A stretch of DNA of 64,000 bases from Larus michahellis (lineage: Eukaryota > Chordata > Aves > Charadriiformes > Laridae). Position 1 is the first letter of the stretch. Each line of letters starts with the position of its first letter. A model generated the notes under the pieces. That model ran no database searches and was not told where the DNA came from. It saw nothing but the letters and a program-made list of their open reading frames with translations. Shown here in pieces: positions 14,301 to 25,825 of the stretch. The translations under genes were made by a program, and so were the position numbers. Where the stretch lies: the NCBI RefSeq assembly GCF_964199755.1, contig NC_133896.1, positions 103,198,301 to 103,262,300 of the forward strand, written 5' to 3'.

Positions 14301-15184
14301 AGCTTGTCTTTTTATACATAAAACACAGTAGACACCAGGACAGCCAAGGCAATTTTTTATTTTTTTAATATTCTCTGGTACTGTGGGTGTTACTATACAG
14401 ACTCCAGATTTTAATGAGTTATTACAAAGTTTATATTGTGGTAAAGTAACGGTTTTAGGCAAGTAAAATATCCCCTGGAATATGCAAGGCAGGAACCAGA
14501 TCACGACGAACCCTATTTCCCCGTGGTTGGTGGGAACAGTCAGTGATGGTGACAGCGGTTTAGATCTCCGAGCTTCCACTCATGCCACAGGACCCCTGGG
14601 CTGCAGGTACGTGCTGGGATCCCTGAATTTCCTCTGGTGGGAAACAAATGGGGAAAGGTGGAGTGATGGGGCCACACAGCACGGAACAAGATCGCTAGGC
14701 AGGACACTCTGGCTTGCTGCCCTGAGCACAGCCCTGCAGGCTGGCTCGCATCTCATCACTGGCGTTTCTCTTACCAAGCTGACACTCTATGTGCACTCAG
14801 AAAGCGAAGGTTCGTTAAATGCCCCGGGGCTCCCAGCACACACTGATCCTGGGGGTTCGACGGCACCTCCCCGGAAGCTCTTTGCCCTTGTTGTTCTCCT
14901 TGGGAACAGCTGCAAGCCAGCGGTTAGCCTCGCTGCCTCTGCGGGGACCCCTGAAGGGCTCTGGATCCGCACCCCCAGCCACTCGCCAAACAGGGGACAG
15001 GCGAGGCATGTACCCTTGCTTTGGTTTCAAACTCCCACCATCGAGGCTCGGCCAGGCTCAGTGGCTCCGCTCCCCGCTGTGGGACAGCAAAATGCTGGTG
15101 GTGGCAGCTGCCAACTGCGTGAATCCTTTGCTGATGCACGGGGCCAGGACGGGAGTCTTTTGGGGGCCCTACGTGTGTATACAT
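8306..15184. other. Upstream non-coding region, right part
   Basis: No gene is recognised. 9100-9980 and 14480-15180 are GC-richer and therefore carry longer open frames by chance, including a 142-codon frame on the minus strand (9549-9977) and a 251-codon frame on the plus strand (14482-15237) that runs into a CR1 remnant. None shows a domain I know. The middle part is AT-rich with no repeats visible by eye. Distal enhancers of PHLDB2 could lie here, but nothing in the sequence identifies one. Confidence 0.55.
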
Positions 15185-15502
15185 GGGGCCTACAGGAAAG
15201 ATGGGGAGGGACTCCTTATCAGGGAGCGTGGCGATAGCACGAGGGGTAACAGTTTTAAACTGGAAGAGGGGAGATTTAGATTAGATATTAGAAAGAAACT
15301 CTTTACCATAAGGGTGGTGAGGCACTGGAACAGGTTGCCCAGGGAAGCTGTGGATGCCCCATCCCTGGAGGTGTTCAAGGCCAGGCTGGATGGGGCTTTG
15401 AGCAGCCTGGTCTAGTGGGAGGTGTCCCTGCCCATGGCAGGGGGGTGGAACTGGGTGATCCTTAAGGGCCCTTCCAACCTGAACCATTCTATGATTTATG
15501 AT
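15185..15502 (+). mobile_element. CR1 LINE 3' fragment, 5'-truncated
   Basis: The sequence matches the extreme 3' end of avian CR1 retrotransposons in sense orientation. It encodes the end of ORF2 ([20 protein letters not shown], ending ...ARLDGALSSLV about 15415), then the short 3' UTR with TGGGTGATCCTTAAGGGCCC and a terminal ATTCTATG octamer at 15486-15493. About 300 bp remain, so the element is a dead 5' truncation. It lies roughly 500 bp upstream of the PHLDB2 CpG island and runs directly into a TA/TG satellite. Confidence 0.95.
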
Positions 15503-15665
15503 ATTTATGTGTGTATGTATATAATACACATATAATATATATACACACAAATATATATATGCACATATAATACACATATATGTGTGTATATATACATATA
15601 TATGTATAAATGTAATACACATATATATGTATCTATAATACACACATACATGCACATGTGTATTT
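15494..15665. repeat. TA/TG/CA-rich compound microsatellite
   Basis: About 170 bp of interrupted TATA, TGTG and ACAC units such as ACACATATATGTGTGT, several of them locally palindromic. It begins where the CR1 tail ends, which suggests that the short terminal repeats of the retrotransposon seeded it (inference). It separates the CR1 fragment from the GC-rich promoter. Confidence 0.9.
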
Positions 15666-15689
15666 TTTTCAGGTAAGACTAAGTTGCAG

Positions 15690-16860
15690 TAAGGCTTCTG
15701 AAAGGGGGCAGCAGGTTGGTGACCCCGGGGCTGGGGCGAGCGGCAGTGACACCCCACCAGGGTAGAGGGGCAACGCGGCTCCCCTCGGGGGTTGGGAGGG
15801 CAGAGGGCAGCCCCCTCTCCGACAGGGCTGCCCTCGGGATGAGGAGGAGGAGGAGGAGGACGGAAGGCGCAGGCAGGTAATGGCACCCCCCCAGCCCCAG
15901 GCGAGGGAAACCGGGCCCGCGCCCTCCCAGAGCCGCCCTGTTTGCTCAGCTAATCTCGCAGGCAGGAAATTGCCAGGCGATTCATATTTATGCATCGTCG
16001 CCCCAGCCCCCCCGCAACCCCACGCTGTCGGTATTCCCTGCGCGCCTCTCCCCCTTTCCGCCCCGTCCACCTTCACACACACCCCCCCCATTCCGCCTCC
16101 CCTTCGGCCGCCCCGCCGCCGCGACCCCGGCCTGAGGGGAGCGAACCATTCCGCCCGCGGGGGGTGCCCCACGCCCCAGCCCTGCGCGGGGCGGCGCTGG
16201 CTGCCGTGCGGGGGGCGGCTCCCGGCGGCGGGGGGAGGCGGGAGGCGGCGGCGGCCGGGCGGGCAGCGGGATGCGCGGGGGGCAGCGGCGACAGGAGGCG
16301 GCGGTGGCGGTAAGTGCGGGGCCGGGAGGGGTTAGGGGGGTGTGAAGCGCCGTCCCGCGGGGTGGGTGTAGCGCTGCCGGGGCGCGACGGCGGCTCCGCT
16401 CTCGGGGATGGGGAGAGGGTCCCTCCCGGGCGCGCAGAGCCCGGGCTGACGCCGGCTGAGCTGCTCACTGCTGTCCCCGGGTTTTGGCTACTTTTAGGGG
16501 AGTTTTGTGTCACGCATCCCCCCGCAGCCCCCTCGCGTTTCTGACGGGTGGGGGCGGTGGGGGACCCCCCCCCCCCTTGCCGCCCGGCTCGGCGGAGACC
16601 CCGGTACGGGGCTCCCCCCGTGTTTCCTCTCGGCGCCAGTCGCTTCTCCCTCTTTGTCCGGGTGTTTCACTCCCCCCCCGCCCCGGCCCCGGTGCTGGCG
16701 GGCGCTGCCGCGTCCCCGCCGCCGAACAAAGCCTCTGCCCCGGCTGGCGGCGGGGGCGTCCGTCCCCGCGCGTCCGTGGGCGGAGGAGGCGAGGGGGCAA
16801 CCGCGGGGCTGGGCTTGGCTTGGTTCTCCGTCGGCGATGATCTACCTGGTGGAGGGGAAG
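15690..16860 (+). promoter_or_regulatory. PHLDB2: CpG island, presumed PHLDB2 promoter
   Basis: There is a sharp switch from AT-rich sequence to very GC-rich, CpG-dense sequence, with C and G homopolymers (for example C12 at 16565-16576) and a (GAG)n tract at 15841-15860. A strong donor-like site (GCG|GTAAGTG) at 16309/16310 lies inside it. This is the usual architecture of a broad vertebrate promoter with a GC-rich first exon, and the next recognisable exons downstream on the same strand belong to PHLDB2. An AT-rich block at about 15980-15995 (TATTTATG at 15985-15992) interrupts the island and could be a core-promoter element. The island might be bidirectional, but I see no minus-strand gene to its left. 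The start site cannot be read from sequence alone. Confidence 0.75.
16000..16309 (+). other. PHLDB2: PHLDB2 exon 1, 5' UTR (start approximate)
   Basis: The exon is inferred from the donor GCG|GTAAGTG at 16309/16310 inside the CpG island. The 5' edge is a guess, taken about 25 bp downstream of the TATTTATG block. The only ATG close to the donor (16271) opens a short upstream ORF that ends in exon 2. It does not join the PHLDB2 frame, so the exon is called non-coding. Other first exons may exist, because PHLDB2 uses several promoters in mammals. Confidence 0.5.
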
Positions 16861-16981
16861 CCGTAGGACAGGGCTCTTTGTCCGCCCTTCTTTGTTAGGC
16901 TGGTGGCTTTTCGAGCTTCCTGCGGCGGTGCGAAGGCTGCTGTGCCCGGCGGAGATGGGTTTCTCCCAGGGCTGAGCTGAT

Positions 16982-17001
16982 GATGGATGGATGGATGGAT
17001 G
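16982..17001. repeat. (GATG)n short tandem repeat
   Basis: Five GATG/GGAT units just inside intron 1 at the edge of the CpG island. Confidence 0.9.
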
Positions 17002-20000
17002 CTGCCTCGGCATCGCTGGAGTTGAGCAACAGGAATCCGGCATTGCGTCCGACTGGCTTGCGAATATCAAGGGGTTTGGGGCTGGGGTCTCCCTCTGGCA
17101 GATTTAGGTCTTGGAAGTCACCTTTCGTGTAGCCCTGTCAGCAGCCGGAGCCGGGGTACGCTTCGGTGTCGCCCAGAGCCACACGCTCGGTAGTGAATTC
17201 AGCTTGGAGACGGGAGGCTTTTCAGAAAGCTACCGAAAAGGAGGAACAGGCTGGATACTCAACAGTCCCATCTTTTCTCCTTCTGCCCCAAAGCTGCCTG
17301 AGGAATTTCCCCATGTGCAGAAGTGTAAATAGACTGGCTGTGCTTACATAAAAGCTCGAGAGATGGTCTGTCTGCTCCTGACATAGAGTGCTTGTGTGAT
17401 CTTAAACACATGGCTTTTGTCACCAATTCCTTTTCCCCTAAATGCTCATCTTGTCAACGTGTCATCTTGCCTGGGCACCTTGACTCTGTATGTGCCCGAA
17501 TCCTCCCTGTCTGCATCTCCAGGGCAGCTGGGTGGACGTGTTGCCAGTCAGAACATGGTGAATATTTCATCTTTGTGCTGCACCTTCCCTCTCTTTGGGG
17601 GGAAGAGGGAGATAAGAGAGAGGCAGTTTTGCAAGTTCACGCATCTGGTGAACTTCTCAATTTTTCCTTTCTCTCTCTTCTCATACGTAAGGTCCCCAAA
17701 GATAAGGTATTAACACAGGGAAGGAAGAGAGATGGGAGGAGGTAAGGCATGGTGGTGCCAAATGGAATCACAAAGGATAGGCTTGCTTTCCCACAGCAGA
17801 AGGAAGCAATGTAGGAGAGAAAGGAGATGAAGTAATCAGAAGATGGAAGAGTGCCTACCTTTGCTGTCAAGGGAAGGGGTAGGCTGAACTAAGAGGGTAA
17901 CAGAGGAAGAGATACTTTTAGGGCAGGCGAATACTGACACCCTATCATTTCCAGAGGCAATAGTACCATTTTTGTTCATTTTATGCAGTTCCTTTTCCAC
18001 ACCAGAAGTTTGTTTCCCTTCCATTTTGACAAACGCTAAATTGACCCTTCTGTGTGCCTGTGTTTTTACTGAGGGAATGGAAATCTTTGTCAGAAACCAG
18101 GACAGGAAGAGCAGTCATTTTTTTTCCATTTTTTCCATATCAGTTAGTGTCTATGCTTATCAGATACAGTTAGCGACCAGCTCCTTGAAAGTATGCAAAG
18201 ACACCAGTTGACCATTGTTGGGCAGGAACAAAGTTCACTATGAAAAATTTGGAGTATTTTGTTTTTAGATAGGAAGCAGAGGATGGGTCAGATAAGATTG
18301 CAGGTCCGCCTTGAAGCTAGAGTTGGATCAGAAGGACTAAAGGGGTTTGGATGGGAAGATCTTGCCTGTCTTTTCCACTTGACGATCCAGAGGAAAGCTG
18401 AAATAATGAAAGTGGGTGGGGGAGGTGCTGGTGATTGTTTATGAAGGAACTGATGTTGTGTTCACTGCACGTGGCATGTATTCTCTCCATATTCATTTGT
18501 TAAACAATTCTGATGTGTAGTAACTGGCAGTATAGCAAACAGCACTTCCCATTGAATTAACTAAACAGCTATAAGACGACTCCCTGTTTCAGGTGCTCAG
18601 ATAAGATGCTGTTCATTTAGGTTTTGTTTTAGACCAGCGGGGCACATCCAAGACGCCACGGAAATCCAAGGGAAGCTTTCTCCTGTAGAAGGTCCTCCAG
18701 AGACTGCAATATAGGAGTGAACTCCGTAAATGTGACCAGGCTTGATTTTTCTTACTCAAATCTCATGCAGGTGGAGTCAGTTTAATTATGTGAAGTGGTG
18801 TAACTGCAGGTCTAGTACCCATATTCCTCGCTTGAGGGAAGGCAGCCCTGGGACTTGCTGATAAATGCTGGCCTGTATTGGTGCCGGCAGGCCCGTGGCT
18901 TGGTAGCACAACAGCCACGGCGGATGCCACTTGAGCTGTCGCTTGTCATGATGTGGTTTTGCCAAGCAAGTGTGATGAGAAGCATTTAGTCCGGGGGCAC
19001 GCTCGCTGCCCGGAGAGTGCTGGGAAGTGAAGAAGCGTTAAAGGGCTAGAGGGGACGTTTGGAAATATGGGGCAAGCATCTCAGGAGGGAGACAAATTGA
19101 GGAGAAATGGACAAACGAAGTAAGAGAGACAGAAACTGTCAGAATAAGTGGGCACTGGAGGGAACTGATTAACGAAAGGAAGTGACAGGCACAAAGTGGC
19201 AGTGAAAGAAATCAGCACAGAGGAAAGCAGATCGTGGGCAAAGGTTGCCTGAGAGAATGGGAAAATGCAATAGACAGGGAAAAATGGTAAGGACATCCAA
19301 GAAGGCCAAAAAAAAAAAAAAAGAAAAAAGGCAGTAGATGATCTTTGAAGCTGTTCTGATTAGTTTTTCTAGCTGCCTAGATTTTCTGGACTTAGCTACC
19401 TGCTGTGCATGGCAAACTCTCATTGAATTTGTTCGGGGCATCCTAGGGGCAAGCTTATCATGTCAGATAGAATGGAAAAGGAGAAACTTTTCTTTAGGGT
19501 CTTTCTGCTCTTGTACAGTGAGAATTTCTGCTCCTATACAGTATGGATTTGGATTCATAATTGTTTTGCACTCAGCCCCCTTCCTGAAATTTTACATCAA
19601 GGAAGTCTGTATTTCCTGGGCTTCAGGAGTGGGAATTATATTGGTCTAGAGTATTTATGTGCATTTATTACTACACCGACTAGGTTGTTTTGGGTTTTGT
19701 TTGTCTGCACATTGAGATGTAAGCAATCATAGTCCACCAGCCACCAGCAGAGCTTTCTATTTGCCATGTCTGTGGGAATTTTTTAAGTCTCGATTTGCAA
19801 ATCTTTTGAGCATGCTCAAATTTTCAGTACAAAAGGAGTTAATGAAATAGCGTCAGAATAATACCAGGGAGCTCGTCATTGCTGGCGTGAGATGAATCGG
19901 TCATTGGGTCAGATAACTGACTCTTAAGTTTAACTGCCAGAAAGGCATGAAGATAGAAAAGAGGAGCATGACTTGAGGTTGGCTTGCCCTCTGCCAGCCC

Positions 20001-20400
20001 TTTTTTTCTGCACGAAGAAAGGAGTTCATTGTTTTAACAGAAATCTCTTCTAATATGTTTCTACCTGCCAGTGGCTTTTCTTTGGGCAGAAAAGAATTAA
20101 CTCTTCATCTCACCTCAGCTTATCTCAGTGAAGTAGTCCAGATGAAGCAGTGGTTTGTGTGACTGCAAAATAAGGAGGCGGCAGTGATGTCTACTAAAAT
20201 AATGCAGTTTGAGTAGGTAGTCTAATCTCTTGTCCTACCAGATGCATTGGAATGAGATTAGATTCATTGAAATGTGTACTTTAACAGTTTCAACTTCAGG
20301 TAAGAGTAGCTATTATGGCACAAAAGTTATAAAGCCTCAACATTTTCACTGTCATTTTTATTTGGACGCACTCAGCAGTCAGTGTCTCTTATGTCAGTGG

Positions 20401-21007
20401 AAGGCCAATGGCATCCTGGGCTGCATAGGGAAGAGTGTGGCCAGCAGGTCAAGGGAGGTCATTCTCCCTCTCTACTCTGCACTGGTGAGGCCACAACTGG
20501 AATACTGTGTCCAGCTCTGGGCTCCCCAGTTCAAGAGAGACAGGGAGCTACTGGAGCGAGTCCAGCGTAGGGCAACAAAGATGATTGAGGGATTGGAGCA
20601 TCTGCCTTACGAGGAAAGGCTGAGAGAGCTGGGACTCTTTAGCCTGGAGAAGAGAAGGCTGAGGGGGGACCTTATGAACGTTTACAAGTATCTAAAGGGT
20701 GGGTTTAAGGAGGATGGAGCCAGACTCTTTTCAGTGGTTCCCAATGACAGGACAAGGGGCAATGGGCACAAGTTAGAACATAGGAAGTTCCATTCAAATA
20801 CATGGAAAAACTTCTTTACGGTGAGGGTGGCAGAGCACTGGAACAGGCTGCCCAGGGAGGTTGTGGAGTCCCCTTCTCCGGAGACTTTCAAGACTCGCCT
20901 GGATGCAGTCCTGAGTGATGTGCTCTAGGCAGTCCTGCTTTAGCAGGGGAGTTGGATCAGATGATCTCTAGAGGTCCCTTCCAACTCTGAAATTCCGTGA
21001 TTCCGTG
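20401..21007 (+). mobile_element. CR1 LINE 3' fragment with open ORF2 C-terminus
   Basis: About 607 bp of sense-orientation CR1 inside intron 1. The last 176 codons of ORF2 (20401-20928) read without stop or frameshift, from [12 protein letters not shown] through [45 protein letters not shown] and [14 protein letters not shown] to ...[10 protein letters not shown]. This is the conserved region downstream of the reverse-transcriptase catalytic core; the catalytic YADD box is not included. The short 3' UTR ends in two copies of ATTCCGTG (20992-20999 and 21000-21007), a different terminal octamer from the ATTCTATG of the other copies, so it belongs to another CR1 subfamily. It is 5'-truncated and cannot move by itself. 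Confidence 0.95.
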
Positions 21008-24000
21008 AAATCTCAATTTGTAGTCAGCAAACTGTAATATTTACATGGTAATGAATGTTTACATTTTTGATGCACATTTAAAATTGTCAGTTGTCATGAC
21101 CTGATTAAAATGATTATGTGGCTTCCATCCACTGGAAAGGGCAATTGATATGACAATGCCTACAACATCAGTCCTTATCAAGTAGAATAGAATCATGCTA
21201 ATACGGTAGGACAGAATAATGAAAAATGTCATATTTGGGTGTGTTTTTTGGAGTAGTTGAGTTTAGTTATTCCAGTAAAATAGATGTGGTTTATGAGGGG
21301 GATAAAGTTATTTAAGGTGTTTTCTGTTGTTGCTGAATTGCCCTTTTTCTGCTCCTTCCCCAATATCCAACGCGATACTTTCTCAGAGGAAGAGATAAGC
21401 CGTGAGAGCGACTTCCTCTGCCGCTCCCTTTTCCACATCGGAAACCTGCAGGATTACAAGGGAGTGACTTAGTCAAATCTGATTCACAGATACTTGCTTT
21501 TTAATTTATTTAGCGTGGGTGAAGGTGCCAAGCTATGAGCTCTGGGAACTAAAACACCCTGTGCCTGTAACCAGGCTCAGTGGCACCGCTGGGATCAATG
21601 TATTGCAAGCCCTACACCATGAAAAGGCAGGGACTGAGCAGATTTCAGGGCTATGCTGGCAGGAAATTAGCTGTAGTTTAGGGTCTCTAGTATATTGTGT
21701 TGTGGGGGAGGAGGAGGAGGAAATGAAGAAGGAAGTTTAAGGTGACCTTTAAGTAACAGCCTTGACGAGTTGGCCAGTTTTTGGCAGAGATGGCTGCGCT
21801 CGCTCTTAAGGATGTGTCTGTTTGCTAGTTTATGGATACAGAATCTCCACCAAATTATGCAGGTGCCTTTCTGTGAATATATTGTTTTAGTTTGACAGTA
21901 AGCTTTAAGGGGTTGGGGAAAGATGGGTTTACACTCAGGTGTTTTTGGAGGTAAACTACAGATCCTGGTGAGTTTTACTTTCCCATCAGTTTGAGCCTAT
22001 CGAGACTTTTGTTTGCAAATAGGCAAAGTAAGTCAGGGAAAAAAACAGGCTTGATTTAATCAGGAGCAAGTACATTGTCCTCAGATTATGCAGGAAAAAG
22101 GTAAAACAACTTGGTAATGGAGCAGTCCATTTATGCACGTAGGTGTGCTATACCGTGGGAAAGTTAAATTTCCGGGCACCGAAGCCATCGGCACTCATTC
22201 ACCAAATTTAGTTCAGGGGGAAAAAATCTAAGAGGCTTTCTTGTTTCCAAAACAGTGTGTGTTTTATTGGAACAGTTGAAGTAGACCCTAATAGTTTGAA
22301 AACCACCTTGTTTCAGAACAAATTAAACCCTAATGGTGTTGTGCGGATGGTGGCAATGGTGGGGTTTTGTCCTTGCCCTCCACCACTACTTGGGGTTTAA
22401 TCTGTTTTCTGTGGGTGGCTGTACACTGCTGTCAGAGTTTCTGAAGAGAAACTTCTGAAGAGAAGTGTCAGAGACAGGAGAGGGGACAGGAGCTGCTGGG
22501 AACCACCGGTGATGTTTTGCGAGAAACCGAAAATGAAGGAACAACGAAGAGCAGAAAAACCTTAAAGGAGAGATGGCTGAATTTGAGAGCTCTGTTTAAA
22601 ATTGACTGTTTATTTTCAGTTAAGGGAGCACTTTAGCAATGCCTGAGGCATCGCAACCCACTCGGTGGGTAATGTAAGAGCAAAGTGGGTGCCGTAGCAA
22701 ACTCTGCTAAAGGGAGGTGGGTACCAGCCCCGGCCGAAGTAAAGGAAGGGGTGAGAAACTACGTGCTGAGAAAATGTCACCCTGAATCTATGGACTAAAA
22801 GCTGGGTAGAGCTGTACCTGTGGCTTGGTTGAGCTGCAGCGCCAAGGGAAAGGAGTTTTTACTGTAAAGCCACCCTATGTTATAATATCTTAAAACTGGA
22901 ATCCTTTGTTTGACTTGCCGCCTGTTTGAGTCGTGAATCACTGTTTCTTCTGGTTGTTAGTGAAACAAAACTTAATTTGGCCTGGGCACCGTAGAGATGA
23001 AACATGATTGGTAATGCTGTATACATTCACTTTGGATGACTTTATAAATCCCAGATGAAATAATTTTGCTTCGTTCCAGCCAAGGCAGAGCACGGCATGC
23101 GCTCTGTAACGAAAGTCAGCCTCGCTGGTTGTTGCATGAGGCCCTGCTTAACCCTCATCTGAAAGAATATGATTTTGTGAGAGCAGATAAACTCTGGATT
23201 TTGAGCTGTTCATTTGTTTAGCTCATTAATTCATTAATTGTTTCTTGTTTATGCACACAGTGGAGAGTTTTCGAAAGTTCTTCCCCCCAAAAATCCAATT
23301 ATTGCTAGGTGACAACTTCTGTGATCTCTCATCCTCTAAGAAGAGGGATGTGTAATGAGTTCTCAAACTTGAACTGAAACCATATAAATATTTAACCTTA
23401 AAAAAGACATTTTTCCTTTCGGCTATTAGCAAACCCAGGTATTCACCAAACTGAATTGAAGACTGAATTTTCAATTACATAGAAACCCTTCCCTCTCGGC
23501 TGTTCTCTCCTTAACGTTTGTCATGTTGATTAAGTGGTAGCCATCATCTTACGAGACAGAAAGGATGAGGTTTTTGGTGATCTTACCAATTATTTTAACC
23601 ATAAAGCAGCAACGTTGGAGACACAGGAAATCCAATTATACTTTTTCCTTTCTTTTGAAGAACCCTTTTTTCTGTCTTTTAATTCCAAGTTGTCCATATT
23701 TTAGTTTTCTGTTCTATTATATGATTATACTCCTGTTACAGAACAGTGTGAAATGTTGAGAGTTGCTAGTTTTCTGTCTCAGGTTGAACATGTCCTGAAA
23801 AGTTACGTTTTTCCTTGTTCTCTGGGGAGCTCAGGTTGAAGTGCGGTATTTTTAATAGAGATTACACAAGCAATATGCCAAGCAGGCAAGGTAGCACCAG
23901 TTTTAACAGGATTTTTGTCCTAGCCCTCCACGTTTCATAGGCAGGCAAAAGGCAGAGAGCCAGTTTGACACGCGAGGGAGCCACTGTTAGCTCTTGCTGG

Positions 24001-25717
24001 GGTCAGCTGCCCGTCGGCCACAGCCCTGATGGGGGGTCCCGCGGGCAGCCCCCCAACCCCGCTCCTGGCAAAGCAGGCACCTAGGATGCTACACGGGTTT
24101 CGAGTTTGGAGGATGCAAGGCAAGCTGGAAGGAATTAGGGAAGGAGTCTCTCCATGGGGTGGAAGACCCAAGGGGGGGCGAAAGGGATGGTAAATGTTTC
24201 ATGTCAACAAAATAACCTCTTGAACATGAAATTTGGGTTGAAAAGCTGTCCAGGCTGTTTCCCACCATCTGCTCTGGAGAACTTCAGTTCTGCGGTGCTG
24301 GAGAGGGCAGGCGCGGTGGGCGAGTGCCCCCCAGGAGGTATGGTGCTCTGAGGGTCTCCTTCATTTCCCTGTCTCCTTGGAGAGCAGAGCTGTTTTCGGG
24401 GGATGGTAGATTGTGTGCTCTTGGAGCCGTCAGGGTGAAGCCCACCTCTCGCTGTGAGGCAGGGAGAGGTGCCCGATGGGGTGGAAACTCTCCTTAGGGG
24501 TGAGAAATGACCTCTGCGGGGAAAGAAGCAGCACTGAGAAGCGAGACCAGCACAGGGGGATTCCTGGGAATCCAGGAATCCAGGAGCAGCGGAGAGGGAC
24601 AGGGTCCCCCTGTGGGACAGCACCCTGGTGGGGGGAAGGCAGTGAGGGAGAAGCCCAGAGGTCACGGTGAAGGAGCTTCCCTCTGCAGGGGTTAGCAGCC
24701 AGCTCCCTTCTGCCAGGGCTGTCCTCCCAGGAGAATAACGTGAAAAAGCATGGCATGAAAAGTCTGTGCAGTGGAGAGCTGAAACGTTGCGGCTGCGATG
24801 ACTGCGGTTAATTAAATAGGTGGCTGGTCTCTAGACAGCCCCAGACATCTGTCTCCATTCTTCACTTGTTTTTCTGCCGCGTTTCTATTTGCTTGTCCAG
24901 AGTTAAAGCCCAGAGGACCTACAGATGGTCACCATTATTTTTGTCACTTGATGCAATTTTTTTTAAAAGCTTTTTTGTCGACCTTTTAAAAACAGATGTG
25001 TGTATAAAAAAATAAATAAACCTTTTAATAGAGCAACTCACTGGAAATCTTCTGTGTGGATTTAGATTTTATTTTAGTCTTTAGTGGCTGGGGTTTAATT
25101 TTGTCATTTCTTTTAAGCCAAGTCTCTTGTAGCCATATCATTTTTTTTTCTATTTTTTTTTTTTTTTAAATAAACTTTAAAGAATATCTGCATTCCTCGT
25201 CTGGCTTCTTTGGAACCTCAGAAATCGTTGCATGCCAAAACATTTTCTGTGTTTTGGATCGTGTACCTTTTTTGCATAGGTTTCTTCACGATCGCAGGAT
25301 GCTGGCGTTGCGTGGGCTGAAATTGGGCTATGGGCTTTCAAAAATAAAATCTTTAGCAGAGAAGTCCAACCTTGTTAATGATTTCTTAAGGAAGCCACAG
25401 GATTGCAGACAAAACTCGAGCTGTGACTAGTAACTGCCTGCACAGAGTCAGGATCATAGATAATAGCTGATTGTCAAATCAAATTATATGGACTTTTAAA
25501 CTTATAAAACAACTGCAGACAGTTGGTGTCTTTTTTTTCACAGTCTCCACATTAAACATGGAGTGCTCTTTCCAAATATCTTTTAACATATTTCTTTTTG
25601 AGTTGTCTCCGGAAATTTAACCATAAGAAATGCCAATTTTGGTCTATGTTATATACTTGAAAAATGTTCTCAGAATACACTTCTTAACATTCTTTTCTTT
25701 TGTTACTTTATTTGCAG

Positions 25718-25825
25718 GTCAAAATTTATGTTTCACTCAAACTAGGATTGTTTTAACTATCCTGTAGAAGATGAATATGATGCCAAACAGAAGCAACCTT
25801 TCTTCCTTTCAGAATGCTGGATCAG
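25718..25825 (+). CDS. PHLDB2: PHLDB2 exon 2 with alternative start codon
   Basis: The exon lies between acceptor TTTGCAG (ending 25717) and donor ATCAG|GTAATC (25825/25826). The first 53 nt are untranslated, with an in-frame stop TAG at 25765-25767. From ATG 25771 it reads 18 codons (MNMMPNRSNLSSFQNAGS) plus one base. That base joins AT of exon 3 to make Asp, and the frame continues SSKI into the Met at 29183. Use of this start would add 23 residues to the N-terminus. Its context has A at -3 and A at +4, so it is adequate. Two more in-frame ATGs sit at 25777 and 25780. Whether the protein starts here or at 29183 cannot be settled from sequence. The exon itself is well supported by its splice sites and phase. 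Confidence 0.7.

Larger units (their letters stand above)
16310..25717 (+). other. PHLDB2: PHLDB2 intron 1
   Basis: About 9.4 kb from donor GTAAGTG to acceptor TTTGCAG. The first 550 bp are the GC-rich right half of the promoter island. Further in are (GATG)n at 16982-17001, an A15 run at 19308-19322, a CR1 fragment at 20401-21007, a modestly GC-rich patch at 23930-24720 with chance open frames, and T-rich runs at 25141-25167. I see no further coding exon. Confidence 0.7.
16271..25756 (+). promoter_or_regulatory. PHLDB2: Predicted upstream ORF across exons 1 and 2
   Basis: After joining 16309 to 25718, the ATG at 16271 reads 13 codons in exon 1 and 12 in exon 2, then stops at TAA 25754-25756. 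That is 14 nt before the ATG at 25771. The predicted 25-residue peptide starts MRGGQRRQEAAV. The ATG has G at -3 and C at +4. The prediction depends on the start site lying upstream of 16271 and on both splice sites being used. An ORF in this position would be expected to lower initiation at 25771 and favour leaky scanning or reinitiation downstream. Confidence 0.4.

Noticed and set aside
14482..15237. 251-codon open frame on the + strand
   Set aside because: It lies in GC-rich sequence with few stops, has overlapping open frames in other frames and on the other strand, shows no known domain and runs into a CR1 remnant.
15281..15886. 201-codon minus-strand frame
   Set aside because: It is built from antisense CR1, the TA/TG satellite (repetitive YIYMCIT-like peptide) and the GAG repeat. 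It is low complexity, not a gene.
16073..17070. Several Pro/Arg/Gly-rich frames in the CpG island
   Set aside because: These are typical of CpG-dense DNA and overlap in many frames on both strands. None reaches the PHLDB2 coding frame.
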